Source of the DNA: Halorubrum sp. CSM-61
GTDB taxonomy: Archaea > Halobacteriota > Halobacteria > Halobacteriales > Haloferacaceae
Assembly (NCBI RefSeq): GCF_003781945.1
Contig: NZ_RJJW01000003.1
Coordinates: forward strand, 406,366 to 470,365
Length of the DNA stretch: 64,000 bases
Direction of reading: 5' to 3'
Under the pieces are notes generated by a model. The model was not told the origin of the DNA, searched no databases, and saw only the letters and a list, made by a program, of their open reading frames with translations. Both the position numbers and the translations under genes were made by a program. This document shows, piece after piece, positions 52,574 to 61,684 of this stretch (positions within the stretch are counted from its first letter, which is position 1; each line of letters opens with the position of its first letter).

Positions 52574-53000
52574 CGGGAGTGGGTATTGCAGATCGGTGGT
52601 GGGTGAGGAGTATTTAAATTATCGTAAGCGACAGCGACGATCGTTTATAAGTGCGGTGGCGCGTGCCTCCGAGGCCGCTTCGCGGCCGAGGAGCACGCGC
52701 GAGGGATGCGGTGAGCGCTCGCAGAGCGCGAACCGCGAGGTTGGGGAGGCGTGAGGCGCGGTGGTGTGTGGTTGGGTGGGACTCAAAGGGGCAGTCGCTC
52801 TCGGCGAACCCCAGCGACGCAAGGACCGCAGGGAGCGGAGCGACCGAGGACCGCAGCGAGCTGTGGGAGCCGAGAGCGACTGGGGCTTTGAAGACCTTCA
52901 CCACAGTAGCGTCGATAAGTTATAAACAGCCGCCAGCAACACCACTCGATCGCTTATAAACAACCGCTCCACCGTTTTACTATACCCACTCCCGCTATCG
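52574..53000 (+). repeat. Dispersed element, copy E: MITE-like unit with terminal inverted repeats
   Basis: The left end CGGGAGTGGGTAT (52574-52586) is complementary to ATACCCACTCCCG within the right end (52982-53000). The inner box GTATTGCAGATCGG, TATTTAAA (about 52611-52618), TTTATAAG (about 52644-52651), the core, and two downstream TTATAAACA boxes (about 52920 and 52955) repeat the layout of copies A and D. It fills the convergent gap between the small hypothetical gene and the GH15 gene. Confidence 0.7.
52653..52902 (+). ncRNA. Candidate structured RNA, copy E of five
   Basis: Hairpin 1 has outer GCGTGCCTC/GAGGAGCACGC-type pairing and inner GCCGC/GCGGC. Hairpin 2 spans 52708-52736 (GCGGT/ACCGC with inner GCGCTC/GAGCGC). 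Hairpin 3 is a shorter perfect 13-bp stem (52793-52805 with 52869-52881), with a sequence unlike any other copy. The linker boxes are conserved, with small changes in the last one (CTTTGAAG instead of CTTTGGAG). Confidence 0.62.
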
Positions 53001-53089
53001 ATCGAGAATACTCCAGCGGCCAACCGGTCCGGCCGAGAATCCGTCTGAAACGGGATCGCTCACCGGAACCGGTTGAAAACCGCACTCGG

Positions 53090-56000
53090 CTACAGCCGGA
53101 GTCGCTCGACCGCGGTTCCGGCGCCGGAGAACTCGTCGAGGACCGTCTCGGCGTCGACAGTCTCGTCGTCCGCGTCATCGTCGCTGCTCCCGACTCCGCC
53201 GGTGTTCGCGGCGGCGACGACGAGCGTCTTCGCGTCGAGCGCCGGGTCGAGGCGGAACTCGTACTTGCCGTCCGCCGGCGTCGCGAGCTCAGAGCCGTCC
53301 GGCGTGTACACCGCGACGGTGTCCGCGTCGGTCTCGCCGGCGACGACGAGGGCGTCGTCGACGTACTCCACGGTCGCCGTCAGCTCCGGCGGCGCCGCCC
53401 GGTCGCGCTCGACGTAGCGGTCGCGGACGACGGTCGGCGTCTCGACCGGTTCGCCCGCGTCGACGCCGTGCGCGAGCCGGATGAAGCCGGCCATCGACCA
53501 CGCGAGGGGGGTGGCCCCCCCGGTGCCCTCGCCGAACTCCCAGCCGTAGTCGGTCGGGTGCTCGCGGTCCCACACCTGCTCGGGCAACATCCGGCCCGAG
53601 TTGCCGAACCCGGCCATCGTCTCGAGGAGGGCGTCGGGTTCGAGGGCGTCCTCGTCGGTGCCGCCGAAGGCGTCGGGGCCGTCGGCGCGGGCGCGCAGCT
53701 CGTACTCGCCGCGCTCGCCGGTGAAGATCGGCCACAGGCGCCCGCGACCGTCGCCGTTCCCGGCCCAGGGGCCGCCGGGGTCGCCGCGCGCGATCTCGCC
53801 GTACGCGTCGCCGACGTACCGGTACCAGGCGGGGCCGTACGGGGTGTCGACGCGGATCGAGTCGTCGACCACGGAGACGGAGTTCCGGACGACGGCGTCG
53901 TCCGCGGGCTTCACGCCGAGCCGGACCAGTTCGAGGAAGCCGCCGTCGACGATCTCCCGCTCGTCGTAGGTGGGGCCGTCGTTGGCGATCGTCCGGGGGC
54001 GACCGATCTCCGGGTCGCCGTCGGCGGTGACCCGCACGTAGTAGGGGGTCTCGCCGTGTCGCTCGGTGCCCGTCGCGGTCGCGCACCACTCCTCGACGCG
54101 GACCGCCCAGTCGTCGGCGAGCGCGAGCCACGCGAGGGCGTCGGCGCGGAGCGATTCGGGGTCGGTCGCCGACCCGGAGCCGGCGGTGACGCCGCCCGCC
54201 TCGATCCGGTCGGCCTCGGCGACCGCGAGCGCGGCCCCGCAGACGAGCCCCGCGATCTCGGCGGCGATGCTCGACGGCGAGAAGCCGGCCTCCTCCTCCC
54301 AGCGCTCCTGGGCCGTCTCCGGACCGTTGGCGGCGATGTAGCCGAGCGAGCGGCGGACCTGATCGTAGGTGTAGTCGGCGTCGCCGGGCGCGATCCCGTG
54401 TTCGTACAGCTGCCACGCCATCACCGACGGGAACGCGATGTTGTCCATCTGCTCGCCGCCCCACCGCGTGCGCCCGTCGATGTAGGTGTTCTGCGGGAGG
54501 AACCCGTCGTCGTCCTGCTGGGTGTTGTAGAGGTACGCGAGCGCGTCGGCGCCGCGCGTGACCTCGCCGACCTCGATCAACGCCGTGAACACCTGATAGA
54601 GGTCGCGCGACCAGACGAAGTTGTAGCCGTAGCCGCGGTCCTCGGCGGCGTACTCCGTCTCGCCCCACGGCACCGACGGGCTGGCGATCCCCGCGCCGTC
54701 GTGCCGCTTGTCCTCGACCGCCGCCAGCGTCATCAGCGCGAACCGGTACTGGGTCTCCAAGTCGGCGTCGCCGGTCACGGAGTCGGGGAACTGCCGGTCC
54801 GCGAGCCACTCGCGCCACGTCTCGACGTACGACTCGGAGACGGTCGCGAAGCCGCGGGAGACCGCGCCGCGTGCCTCGCCGAGCGCGGCCGCGGTGTCGG
54901 CGTTCTCGGCGAACCCGAGCGCGACCGCGTCCGAGACCTCGGTCCCGCTCCCGACGAGCCCGGCGAGCACGACGTTGCCGGTGGCCGACTCGGTCCCCTC
55001 GCCGCGGTCGCCGTCGGCGAACAGCGCGTCGGACGCGTCGCTCCCCGCCGCGAGCACGCTCGCCCAGTCGAAGCCGCCCGCGCTGTCGAGCGCGAGCGCG
55101 ACCTCGAAGGAGTCGCCCTCGTCGTCGACGAGCTTCCCCGTGTCGCGCTCGGCCGCGTCGTCGTTGCGCGCGAGCAGGTGGTAGCCGTCGGAGCCGCCGA
55201 CCCGGTCGCCGCGGTCGTTCGTCCCCACGTTCGTGATCGTGGTGTCGACGAGGGCGTACACGTCGTACTCGCGGCTCCCCTCGAACGACACGTCGGCGAG
55301 GACCGCGTCGCCGTCGGTGTCGACCGCGTACTCGACGGTGAGCGTCCAGCGGTGGCCGTGGCCGTCGCCGGTCTCGCGGATCGTCTGCGTGTACGCGAGG
55401 GCGTCGTCGACGGTCGGCTCCGTGCTCCGCTCGACCGTCTCCGTCGCCGTCACGTGGCTGGTCTCGTCGAAGGTTCGGACCGTGTACCCCGTCTCCGGGT
55501 CGGCGACGAGGAAGTCGAAGGTCCGGACGTTCATGACGTCGATCCGGGGGAACCGCGCCTCGGTGAGCGCGCCCTCGGTCAGCGTGAACCAGACCGGCAC
55601 GGGGTCGGCGGCCTCGTGGTCGGCGGGCGTGCCGACGCCGAACTTCCGGCCGGTCGTCCAGTGAGGCGCCTCGTCCGGTCCGCGCGGCTCGTCGTGCGGG
55701 ACCGGGAGCGCCCCGTGTCGCGCGAGCGTCACCGTCGCGTCGATCCGGAGGGCGTGCGACCACGCGATCGGGGTCGCGCCGTCGAGGTCGCCGTCGTCGA
55801 ACGCCTGCTCGGCGATGAGCCCGGCGTCGTTGACGAACGGTCCGTCGGGCTCACAGAGCGCGTAGAGGTCGCGCGCGGCGCCGAACAGGTCGCGGGCGTC
55901 CCCGTCTCGCTCGCGGACGAGCCCGCCCAGCTCGGCGGCGGCCGTCGACCCCCAAAGCGTCGCGATCGACCACACCTTCGCGGCGCCCTGCTCCGCGGTG

Positions 56001-57847
56001 CGCCAGTCGTCGCCGGTGAACCGGACGAGCCCCTCCACGTCGGCCGTCTCGCGCCGGAGATCGCCGATCGTCGTCAGCACGTGCGTCGTCACGCGGTCGA
56101 GGAAGGCGTCGAAGTCGATTTCGGCGGCGGTGGCGGTGGCGGCACCCCCGTCGGTCGCCTCGCCACGCTCGTCGCGCAGCGACGCGTACTCGGTCGCCGC
56201 GCCCGCGAGCGCGAACGTGCTGGCGTCCGGGCGGTCGTCGCGGCTCTCCGCGCTCGCGCGCTGCGGGAACCGCTCCGTGTCCGGGTTCCACCGGTCTTGC
56301 AGGCCGGCGAGTGCGGCGTCGGCCGCGTCGGCCGCGTCGGCCCGCACGTCGTCGGGGAGCGGCGCGCGCGCCACGGCGGCGAACGCGCGGAGGTACGTCG
56401 CGCCCGTGTGGGTGAACCGGCCGAGCGCGTTCTCCCAGCAGTTCTGACACCGCCGGGGGAGCCCGTCGTCCTCGGTCGTCTCGCGGAGGAACGCGAGGGC
56501 GTCCGCGAGGGTGTCGTCAACGCGCTCGCGCCACTCCGGGGGGAGGTCCTCGGTCCGGCGGAGCCGGGCGAGGAAGGCGACGACCGACGCGGGCTGGTCG
56601 AGCTGGTCGTTCGGGCCCGCGGTGCCGTTCGCGCCCTCGATCCGGGCGTTCGCCCAGCCGGGCGCGACCTTGCCGGAGTCGGCCCACACCCGGTGGGGCC
56701 ACGAGCCGTCGGCGTCCTGCGTGCGACAGAAGAAGGAGGCCGTGGCGAGCAGCTCCTCGTCGGCGTCTAAGCCGAGCTCGTCGCTCGCGCCGAGCAGGGC
56801 CAGCGACGCCTCCGCCTCGTCGCGGAACCACGTGTAGCCGTAGCCGCCGGACGTGGAGTAGAAGGGGTCGAACTCCGGGGCGGCGATCCGCGCGCCGGAC
56901 TCGGCGGTGAGCAGGTCGAGCGCGCGGAGGTCGCTGGCGACTACCGACCGGCGCGGCGTGTCGTCGGGGACGGCGGGGCCGCGGCCCTCGGCGGCCTCGC
57001 GGAGGTCGTCGGCGTCGGGGTAGGCGGTCGCGATCCGCGACAGCTCGTCGATGCGGCGCTGGCGGTCGGGGCCGTCCGAGATCGCGTCCTTGGCGTCGTC
57101 GACCGTCTCGCGGGTCTCCCGCCTGTCGAGGACTGCGCGGCTCGCGAGCGTGACGCGCTCGGTCCGGCCGTCGCGCTCGAAGGGGGCGCGGACGACCACG
57201 TCGGGGGTGAGCCGGGAGTCCTCGCGCTGGTCGATCTCGCCGCGGTGCGGGAACCCCTCGCCGCTCTCGCCGAGCAGCTCGGAGACGGTACGGAGCCGCT
57301 GGCCGTGCGCGGCCGTGAGGCCTGTCGAGGCGGTGAGGAAGTCGTGTTCGGTCCGGTGGTACACCTCGACGACGCTGCCGTCCTCGGGGCCGGCCGCCTC
57401 GTGGACGAGGTTGCCGACGCGCCCCTCGACCATGTCCGGCGAGAACGCGCAGGCCGCGACGAGCTCCGCGTCCGCCGGCGGCGCGCCGCGCAGCTCGACG
57501 TGGGTGAGGTGGGTGTCGCTGACGACCAGATCGAACTGGTGGATCGTGTAGCGCCCGGCGTCGTACTCGGTCTCGACGAGGGGCGTGTCGCCGTCGTAGT
57601 GCTGGCGGGTCGTCGTGAGGTCGTCGAACCAGCGGACGCCCCGCCCGGCCGTGATCCCCATCCGGAGGCGGTCGGCGCCGCCGACCCCGGAGAGGGAGTA
57701 CGAACAGTCGTGGACGGTCCCGTTCGGCCCGACGTGGACCAGCCGACCGTCGTCGCCCGTGAACGCGCCGGCGGTGGTGGGTCGCTCCGCCGGGTAGCGC
57801 TCGCCGCGCCGACGTTCGTGTTCAGTGAGAGCGGTTCGCAGTCGCAT
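53090..57847 (-). CDS. Double GH15 glucoamylase-type protein (two catalytic halves fused)
   Basis: 1585 residues. The N-terminal half (1 to about 720) is a GH15 protein with GYTWFRDEAEASLALLG near 335 and CQNCWENALGRFTHTGATYL near 470. It ends in ATPIAWSHALRIDATVTL. The C-terminal half (about 725-1585) starts with the super-beta-sandwich of bacterial glucoamylases (HWTTGRKFGVGTPADHE). A second GH15 barrel follows (YNFVWSRDLYQVFTALIEVG near 1065, ERWEEEAGFSPSSIAAEIAG near 1180, GGATPLAWSMAGFIRLAHG near 1455) and a small beta domain. No signal peptide, so cytosolic. Start ATG 57847 (MRLRTALTEHERRRG). Predicted to release glucose from maltodextrin or glycogen. Divergent from GH13 and malQ. Confidence 0.88.
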   Translation of the reverse strand: MRLRTALTEHERRRGERYPAERPTTAGAFTGDDGRLVHVGPNGTVHDCSYSLSGVGGADRLRMGITAGRGVRWFDDLTTTRQHYDGDTPLVETEYDAGRYTIHQFDLVVSDTHLTHVELRGAPPADAELVAACAFSPDMVEGRVGNLVHEAAGPEDGSVVEVYHRTEHDFLTASTGLTAAHGQRLRTVSELLGESGEGFPHRGEIDQREDSRLTPDVVVRAPFERDGRTERVTLASRAVLDRRETRETVDDAKDAISDGPDRQRRIDELSRIATAYPDADDLREAAEGRGPAVPDDTPRRSVVASDLRALDLLTAESGARIAAPEFDPFYSTSGGYGYTWFRDEAEASLALLGASDELGLDADEELLATASFFCRTQDADGSWPHRVWADSGKVAPGWANARIEGANGTAGPNDQLDQPASVVAFLARLRRTEDLPPEWRERVDDTLADALAFLRETTEDDGLPRRCQNCWENALGRFTHTGATYLRAFAAVARAPLPDDVRADAADAADAALAGLQDRWNPDTERFPQRASAESRDDRPDASTFALAGAATEYASLRDERGEATDGGAATATAAEIDFDAFLDRVTTHVLTTIGDLRRETADVEGLVRFTGDDWRTAEQGAAKVWSIATLWGSTAAAELGGLVRERDGDARDLFGAARDLYALCEPDGPFVNDAGLIAEQAFDDGDLDGATPIAWSHALRIDATVTLARHGALPVPHDEPRGPDEAPHWTTGRKFGVGTPADHEAADPVPVWFTLTEGALTEARFPRIDVMNVRTFDFLVADPETGYTVRTFDETSHVTATETVERSTEPTVDDALAYTQTIRETGDGHGHRWTLTVEYAVDTDGDAVLADVSFEGSREYDVYALVDTTITNVGTNDRGDRVGGSDGYHLLARNDDAAERDTGKLVDDEGDSFEVALALDSAGGFDWASVLAAGSDASDALFADGDRGEGTESATGNVVLAGLVGSGTEVSDAVALGFAENADTAAALGEARGAVSRGFATVSESYVETWREWLADRQFPDSVTGDADLETQYRFALMTLAAVEDKRHDGAGIASPSVPWGETEYAAEDRGYGYNFVWSRDLYQVFTALIEVGEVTRGADALAYLYNTQQDDDGFLPQNTYIDGRTRWGGEQMDNIAFPSVMAWQLYEHGIAPGDADYTYDQVRRSLGYIAANGPETAQERWEEEAGFSPSSIAAEIAGLVCGAALAVAEADRIEAGGVTAGSGSATDPESLRADALAWLALADDWAVRVEEWCATATGTERHGETPYYVRVTADGDPEIGRPRTIANDGPTYDEREIVDGGFLELVRLGVKPADDAVVRNSVSVVDDSIRVDTPYGPAWYRYVGDAYGEIARGDPGGPWAGNGDGRGRLWPIFTGERGEYELRARADGPDAFGGTDEDALEPDALLETMAGFGNSGRMLPEQVWDREHPTDYGWEFGEGTGGATPLAWSMAGFIRLAHGVDAGEPVETPTVVRDRYVERDRAAPPELTATVEYVDDALVVAGETDADTVAVYTPDGSELATPADGKYEFRLDPALDAKTLVVAAANTGGVGSSDDDADDETVDAETVLDEFSGAGTAVERLRL

Positions 57848-57994
57848 GGGTTCCCTGCGATTGCCGAGGTGAAAGCCTTGACGACCGAGGCCGTCTGCGC
57901 GCCCCGGCGCCGAGGGTTGCGCCGTCCCTCGCCCGGGTCGGCGACGATCCGCACAGGAGCAACACCGAAGGCCCCGGGCGCCGATGGGGGTTAC

Positions 57995-60130
57995 ATGCAC
58001 CATCCCGGACCCCCGCGATTCCTCGCGACCGGCGAGACCACGGAGCTCGCGCCGCGAGATCCGGACCCGAGCGCGTCCTACGCGTGGCGCGTCGTCGACG
58101 CGCCCCCGGACAGCGAAGCGACGGTCGGAAGCGACTCGGTGACCGAGTTCACCCCCGACGTACCCGGACGCTACCGGATCGGCCTCGACGCGCCGGACGG
58201 CGACCACCTGCTGACGGTCCGCGCGTTCCCGTCGAGCTACGAGGGCGTCGACGTGAAGGGCGGGAGCGGGACGGCGATCCGCGACCGCACCGCCGGTGAC
58301 GCCCCCGTCGACTACGCCGAAGGCCGCGCCGACGCAGGCACCGGGCGCCCGCGCGTGCGGTTAGACGCGAGCGTGGTGTCGAGCGAGGCCGGTGGCGACG
58401 GCGACGCGGGCGCCCCCGAGATCGTCGTCCGCGCGACGCCGACCCCGAACCCGCACTCCTCGCTCGGCGCGGACGACCTGCGAGTCGCGTTCGTCGTCGA
58501 CGACCGCGACGTCGCGAGCGCGGTCGCGGAGGGACGGACCAACCCGCGCGACGCCTTAGAAACGAGCGGCGACGGGCGGGAGATCCGGGTTCCCGCGGCC
58601 GCGGTCGCGGACCGCCTGCGCGTCCACGGGGTCGCCGTCGCCGCGGAGCCCGGACGGGAGCCGCGCGTCAGCGTCGCCGACGCGGTCGCGGTCGAGCGGA
58701 GCGGGGACGGCGTCGAGCGAGGGCGAGGGGACGGCGAGAGCGGGCCGATCGGCGGGCCGAACGGCTCCGACTTCGAGACTGTGCGGCTCAACGACCCGCC
58801 GGCGTGGACCCGCGACGCGTCCGTCTACGAGGTGTACGTCCGGACCTTCGCCGACGGGGATGGCGGGGGGAGCGACGGCGGCGACGACGAGCGCGGAAAG
58901 ACGTTCGACGCGATCGCAGAGCGGATCCCGGCGATCGCGGATCTCGGCGTCGACACGCTGTGGCTCACGCCAGTCCTCAAACACGACGGGAAGCCGCACG
59001 GCTACAACATTACCGACTTCTTCGACGTGGCCGAGGACCTCGGCGACCGCGACGACTACGAGGCGCTGGTCGAGACGGCCCACGACCACGGGCTGCGCGT
59101 GCTGTTCGACTTCGTCGCCAACCACACCGCGCGCGACCACGAGTGGTTCGAGGACGCCTACGGGAACCCGGACTCCCCGTACCGCGACCGCTACGAGTGG
59201 CAGGAGTCCGGCGAGCCGGGGACGTACTTCGACTGGGAGCTGATCGCGAACTTAAACCACGCGAACCTCGACGTCCGGCGGTTCCTCCTCGACGTGATCG
59301 ACGAGTGGGCCCCCCTCGTCGACGGGTTCCGTTGCGACATGGCGTGGGCGGTCCCCGACTCCTTCTGGCGCGAGCTCCGCGACCGCGTGAAGGACATCGA
59401 CCGGGAGTTCCTGCTGATGGACGAGACGATCCCGTACATCCCCGGCTTCCACGAGGGGATGTTCGACGTGCACTTCGACGCGACGCTGTACTTCCAGCTC
59501 CGGCAGATCGGGCGCGGGGTCGACCCCGCCGCGTCGCTGCTCGACGCGATCGACCAGCGCGCGGAGATCGGCTTCCCGGACCACGCCGAGTTCCTCCAGT
59601 ACATCGAGAACCACGACGAGACGCGCTACCGCGTCGAGTGCGGCGACGCCGCCGCTGCCGCGGCGGGCGCGGCGATCGTCACCCTGCCGGGCGTTCCGAT
59701 GATCTACGCCGGCCAGGAGATCGGTCAGCGCGGCCGGCGCGACGCGATCGCGTGGGAGCACGCCCGCGACGGGGTCCGCGACCGCTACGAGCGGCTGCTC
59801 GCGGTCCGCGCCGAGCACTCCGCGCTCGGGCCCGACGGCGACCTCGACCGGGTGGGGTACCACGTCGCCAGCGGCGACCTCTCCGAGCGGCCGATCGTCG
59901 CCAGCGGGGAGGTTCACCCCGACGACGTGGTGGCGTTCCGCCGGAGCGACGACGAGGAGTCGCTGGTCGTCGTCCTCAACTTCGCGCCCGAGCCGGCGAG
60001 CGTCTCGGTCGGCGTCGACCACGGCGACCGGAACCTCGTGACCGGCGAGCCCTGCGTGGTCGTCGACGGCGACGGGACCGAGCGGATCCGCGTCGACGAC
60101 GTCGCGGTCGTGCGCGAGATCGAGAACTGA
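57995..60130 (+). CDS. GH13 alpha-amylase family enzyme
   Basis: 711 residues, no signal peptide, so probably intracellular. The N-terminal 260 residues are a beta-rich accessory region. The barrel begins at about 270 (ASVYEVYVRTF). GH13 regions are GLRVLFDFVANHTARDHEWF (I), DGFRCDMAWAVP with the nucleophile Asp (II), FLLMDETIPYIPG with the acid Glu (III) and YIENHDETR with the third Asp (IV). The C-terminal beta domain ends at 711. Acts on alpha-1,4-glucans; exact specificity (amylase, maltogenic or debranching) is not clear. Start ATG 57995. malQ follows 60 bases later. Confidence 0.88.
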   Translation: MHHPGPPRFLATGETTELAPRDPDPSASYAWRVVDAPPDSEATVGSDSVTEFTPDVPGRYRIGLDAPDGDHLLTVRAFPSSYEGVDVKGGSGTAIRDRTAGDAPVDYAEGRADAGTGRPRVRLDASVVSSEAGGDGDAGAPEIVVRATPTPNPHSSLGADDLRVAFVVDDRDVASAVAEGRTNPRDALETSGDGREIRVPAAAVADRLRVHGVAVAAEPGREPRVSVADAVAVERSGDGVERGRGDGESGPIGGPNGSDFETVRLNDPPAWTRDASVYEVYVRTFADGDGGGSDGGDDERGKTFDAIAERIPAIADLGVDTLWLTPVLKHDGKPHGYNITDFFDVAEDLGDRDDYEALVETAHDHGLRVLFDFVANHTARDHEWFEDAYGNPDSPYRDRYEWQESGEPGTYFDWELIANLNHANLDVRRFLLDVIDEWAPLVDGFRCDMAWAVPDSFWRELRDRVKDIDREFLLMDETIPYIPGFHEGMFDVHFDATLYFQLRQIGRGVDPAASLLDAIDQRAEIGFPDHAEFLQYIENHDETRYRVECGDAAAAAAGAAIVTLPGVPMIYAGQEIGQRGRRDAIAWEHARDGVRDRYERLLAVRAEHSALGPDGDLDRVGYHVASGDLSERPIVASGEVHPDDVVAFRRSDDEESLVVVLNFAPEPASVSVGVDHGDRNLVTGEPCVVVDGDGTERIRVDDVAVVREIEN

Positions 60131-60190
60131 AACCGTCAGCGAGACTGAACGGACGCAACGCTTGAGTCGGTGGGGGGCGCAGGGGAACGC

Positions 60191-61681
60191 ATGCGACTCG
60201 ACCGCTCCGGCGGCGTGTTCTGTCACGTCACCTCGCTCCCGGGGAGACACGGCATCGGCGACCTGGGCGACGGCGCGGAGGCGTTCCTCTCCTTTTTGGG
60301 CGACGCCGACGTGCGCCACTGGCAGATCTGTCCGCTCGGCCCGACGATGGACGCCGCCGGGGAGTCCCCGTACCAGTCGCCCTCCGCGTTCGCCGGCAAC
60401 CCCCTCCTGATCGACCTCGACGGCCTCGTCGACGACGGCTGGCTCGACGAGTCCGACCTCGAACCGGTCCCCGACTTCCCGGACGACCGGGTCGACTACG
60501 AGGCGGTCCGCGGGTACAAGGAGCCGCTGTTGCGGACCGCGTTCGAGCGGTTCGAGGGGCGAGCGACCGCGGACGACCGCGCGGCGCTGGACGCCTTCCG
60601 CGAGCGCGAGCCGTGGCTCGACGACTACGCGCTGTTCCGCGCGATCTCGGCCGCGAGAGACGAGGACACGTGGACCGAGTGGCCGGACCCGCTCCGGACG
60701 CGGGAGCCGGACGCGCTCGCCGACGCCCGCGAGCGCCGCGCGACCGAGGTGCGGTTCCGCGAGTTCCTCCAGTGGACGTTCGACCGGCAGTGGCGCGACC
60801 TCCGGGCGGTCGCCGACGAGGAGGGCGTGTCGATCGTCGGGGACGTGCCCATCTACGTCGCGCTCGACTCCGCGGACGTGTGGGCGAACCCCGAGGCGTT
60901 CCGGCTCGACGGAGGGAACCGGCCCGCCGCGGTCGCGGGGGTGCCGCCGAACGCCGGCGACACCGGCCAGCGGTGGGGGAACCCCGTCTACGACTGGGAC
61001 CGGCTCGCGGAGCGCGGCTACGACTGGTGGATCGCCCGGTTCCGGCGGCTGTTCGAGCTCGCCGACGTGGCGCGGCTCGACCACTTCCTCGGGTTCGTCA
61101 AGTACTGGGCGATCCCGGCCGACCGCGACGACCCCGCGGCCGGCGAGTGGCGCGAGGGACCGGGTCGCGACCTGTTCGAGACCGTGGAGCGCGAGCTGGG
61201 GAAAGCGCCCTTCATCGCCGAGGACCTCGGGTTCGAGGAGCCGGAGATGGACGAGCTGATGGCGGAGTTCGGCTTCCCCGGGATGCGCGTCCCGCAGTAC
61301 GCCGACTGGTGTGCGGAGGGCGACGAGTACCAGCCGATGCACTACCCCGAGGGCGTCGTCGGCTACACGTCGACCCACGACACGGACACGTGGGTCGGGT
61401 ACTTCGAGGACCTCCCGGAGCGCCAGCGCGAGTGCTTCCGGTACAACGTCGGCGCCGAGGGCGATCGCCCGACCGAGTGGGAGATCATCGAGGAGATGTG
61501 GGCCTCGGAGGCGGTGGTGGCGATGACGACGGTCCAGGACCTGCTCGGGCTCGAGAGCGAGTCGCGGTTCAACGAGCCGGGCACCCTCGGCGGCAACTGG
61601 GAGTGGCGCGTCCGCCGCGACGCGCTCGACGACGAGATAGCCGACCGGCTGTGGGAGCTCGCGGGCGACCACGTCAGATAA
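60191..61681 (+). CDS. malQ: 4-alpha-glucanotransferase MalQ (GH77)
   Basis: Transfers maltodextrin segments between chains; 496 residues. GH77 motifs are GVFCHVTSLPGRHGIGDLG (about 8-26), PYQSPSAFAGNPLLIDL, GDVPIYVALDSADVWANP, the nucleophile Asp in VARLDHFLGFVKYW (about 296-309), acid Glu in IAEDLGFEEPEM and VGYTSTHDTDTWVGYF. Start ATG 60191 (MRLDRSGGVFCH), seven codons inside the longest frame. In an operon with the GH13 gene and the cation exchanger (3 bases downstream). Confidence 0.95.
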   Translation: MRLDRSGGVFCHVTSLPGRHGIGDLGDGAEAFLSFLGDADVRHWQICPLGPTMDAAGESPYQSPSAFAGNPLLIDLDGLVDDGWLDESDLEPVPDFPDDRVDYEAVRGYKEPLLRTAFERFEGRATADDRAALDAFREREPWLDDYALFRAISAARDEDTWTEWPDPLRTREPDALADARERRATEVRFREFLQWTFDRQWRDLRAVADEEGVSIVGDVPIYVALDSADVWANPEAFRLDGGNRPAAVAGVPPNAGDTGQRWGNPVYDWDRLAERGYDWWIARFRRLFELADVARLDHFLGFVKYWAIPADRDDPAAGEWREGPGRDLFETVERELGKAPFIAEDLGFEEPEMDELMAEFGFPGMRVPQYADWCAEGDEYQPMHYPEGVVGYTSTHDTDTWVGYFEDLPERQRECFRYNVGAEGDRPTEWEIIEEMWASEAVVAMTTVQDLLGLESESRFNEPGTLGGNWEWRVRRDALDDEIADRLWELAGDHVR

Positions 61682-61684
61682 TCG

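Noticed and set aside
53468..56770. A very long + strand open frame across the GH15 gene
   Set aside because: High GC keeps the antisense frame open. The translation is Arg/Val-rich with no family motifs, while the opposite strand carries clear GH15 signatures.
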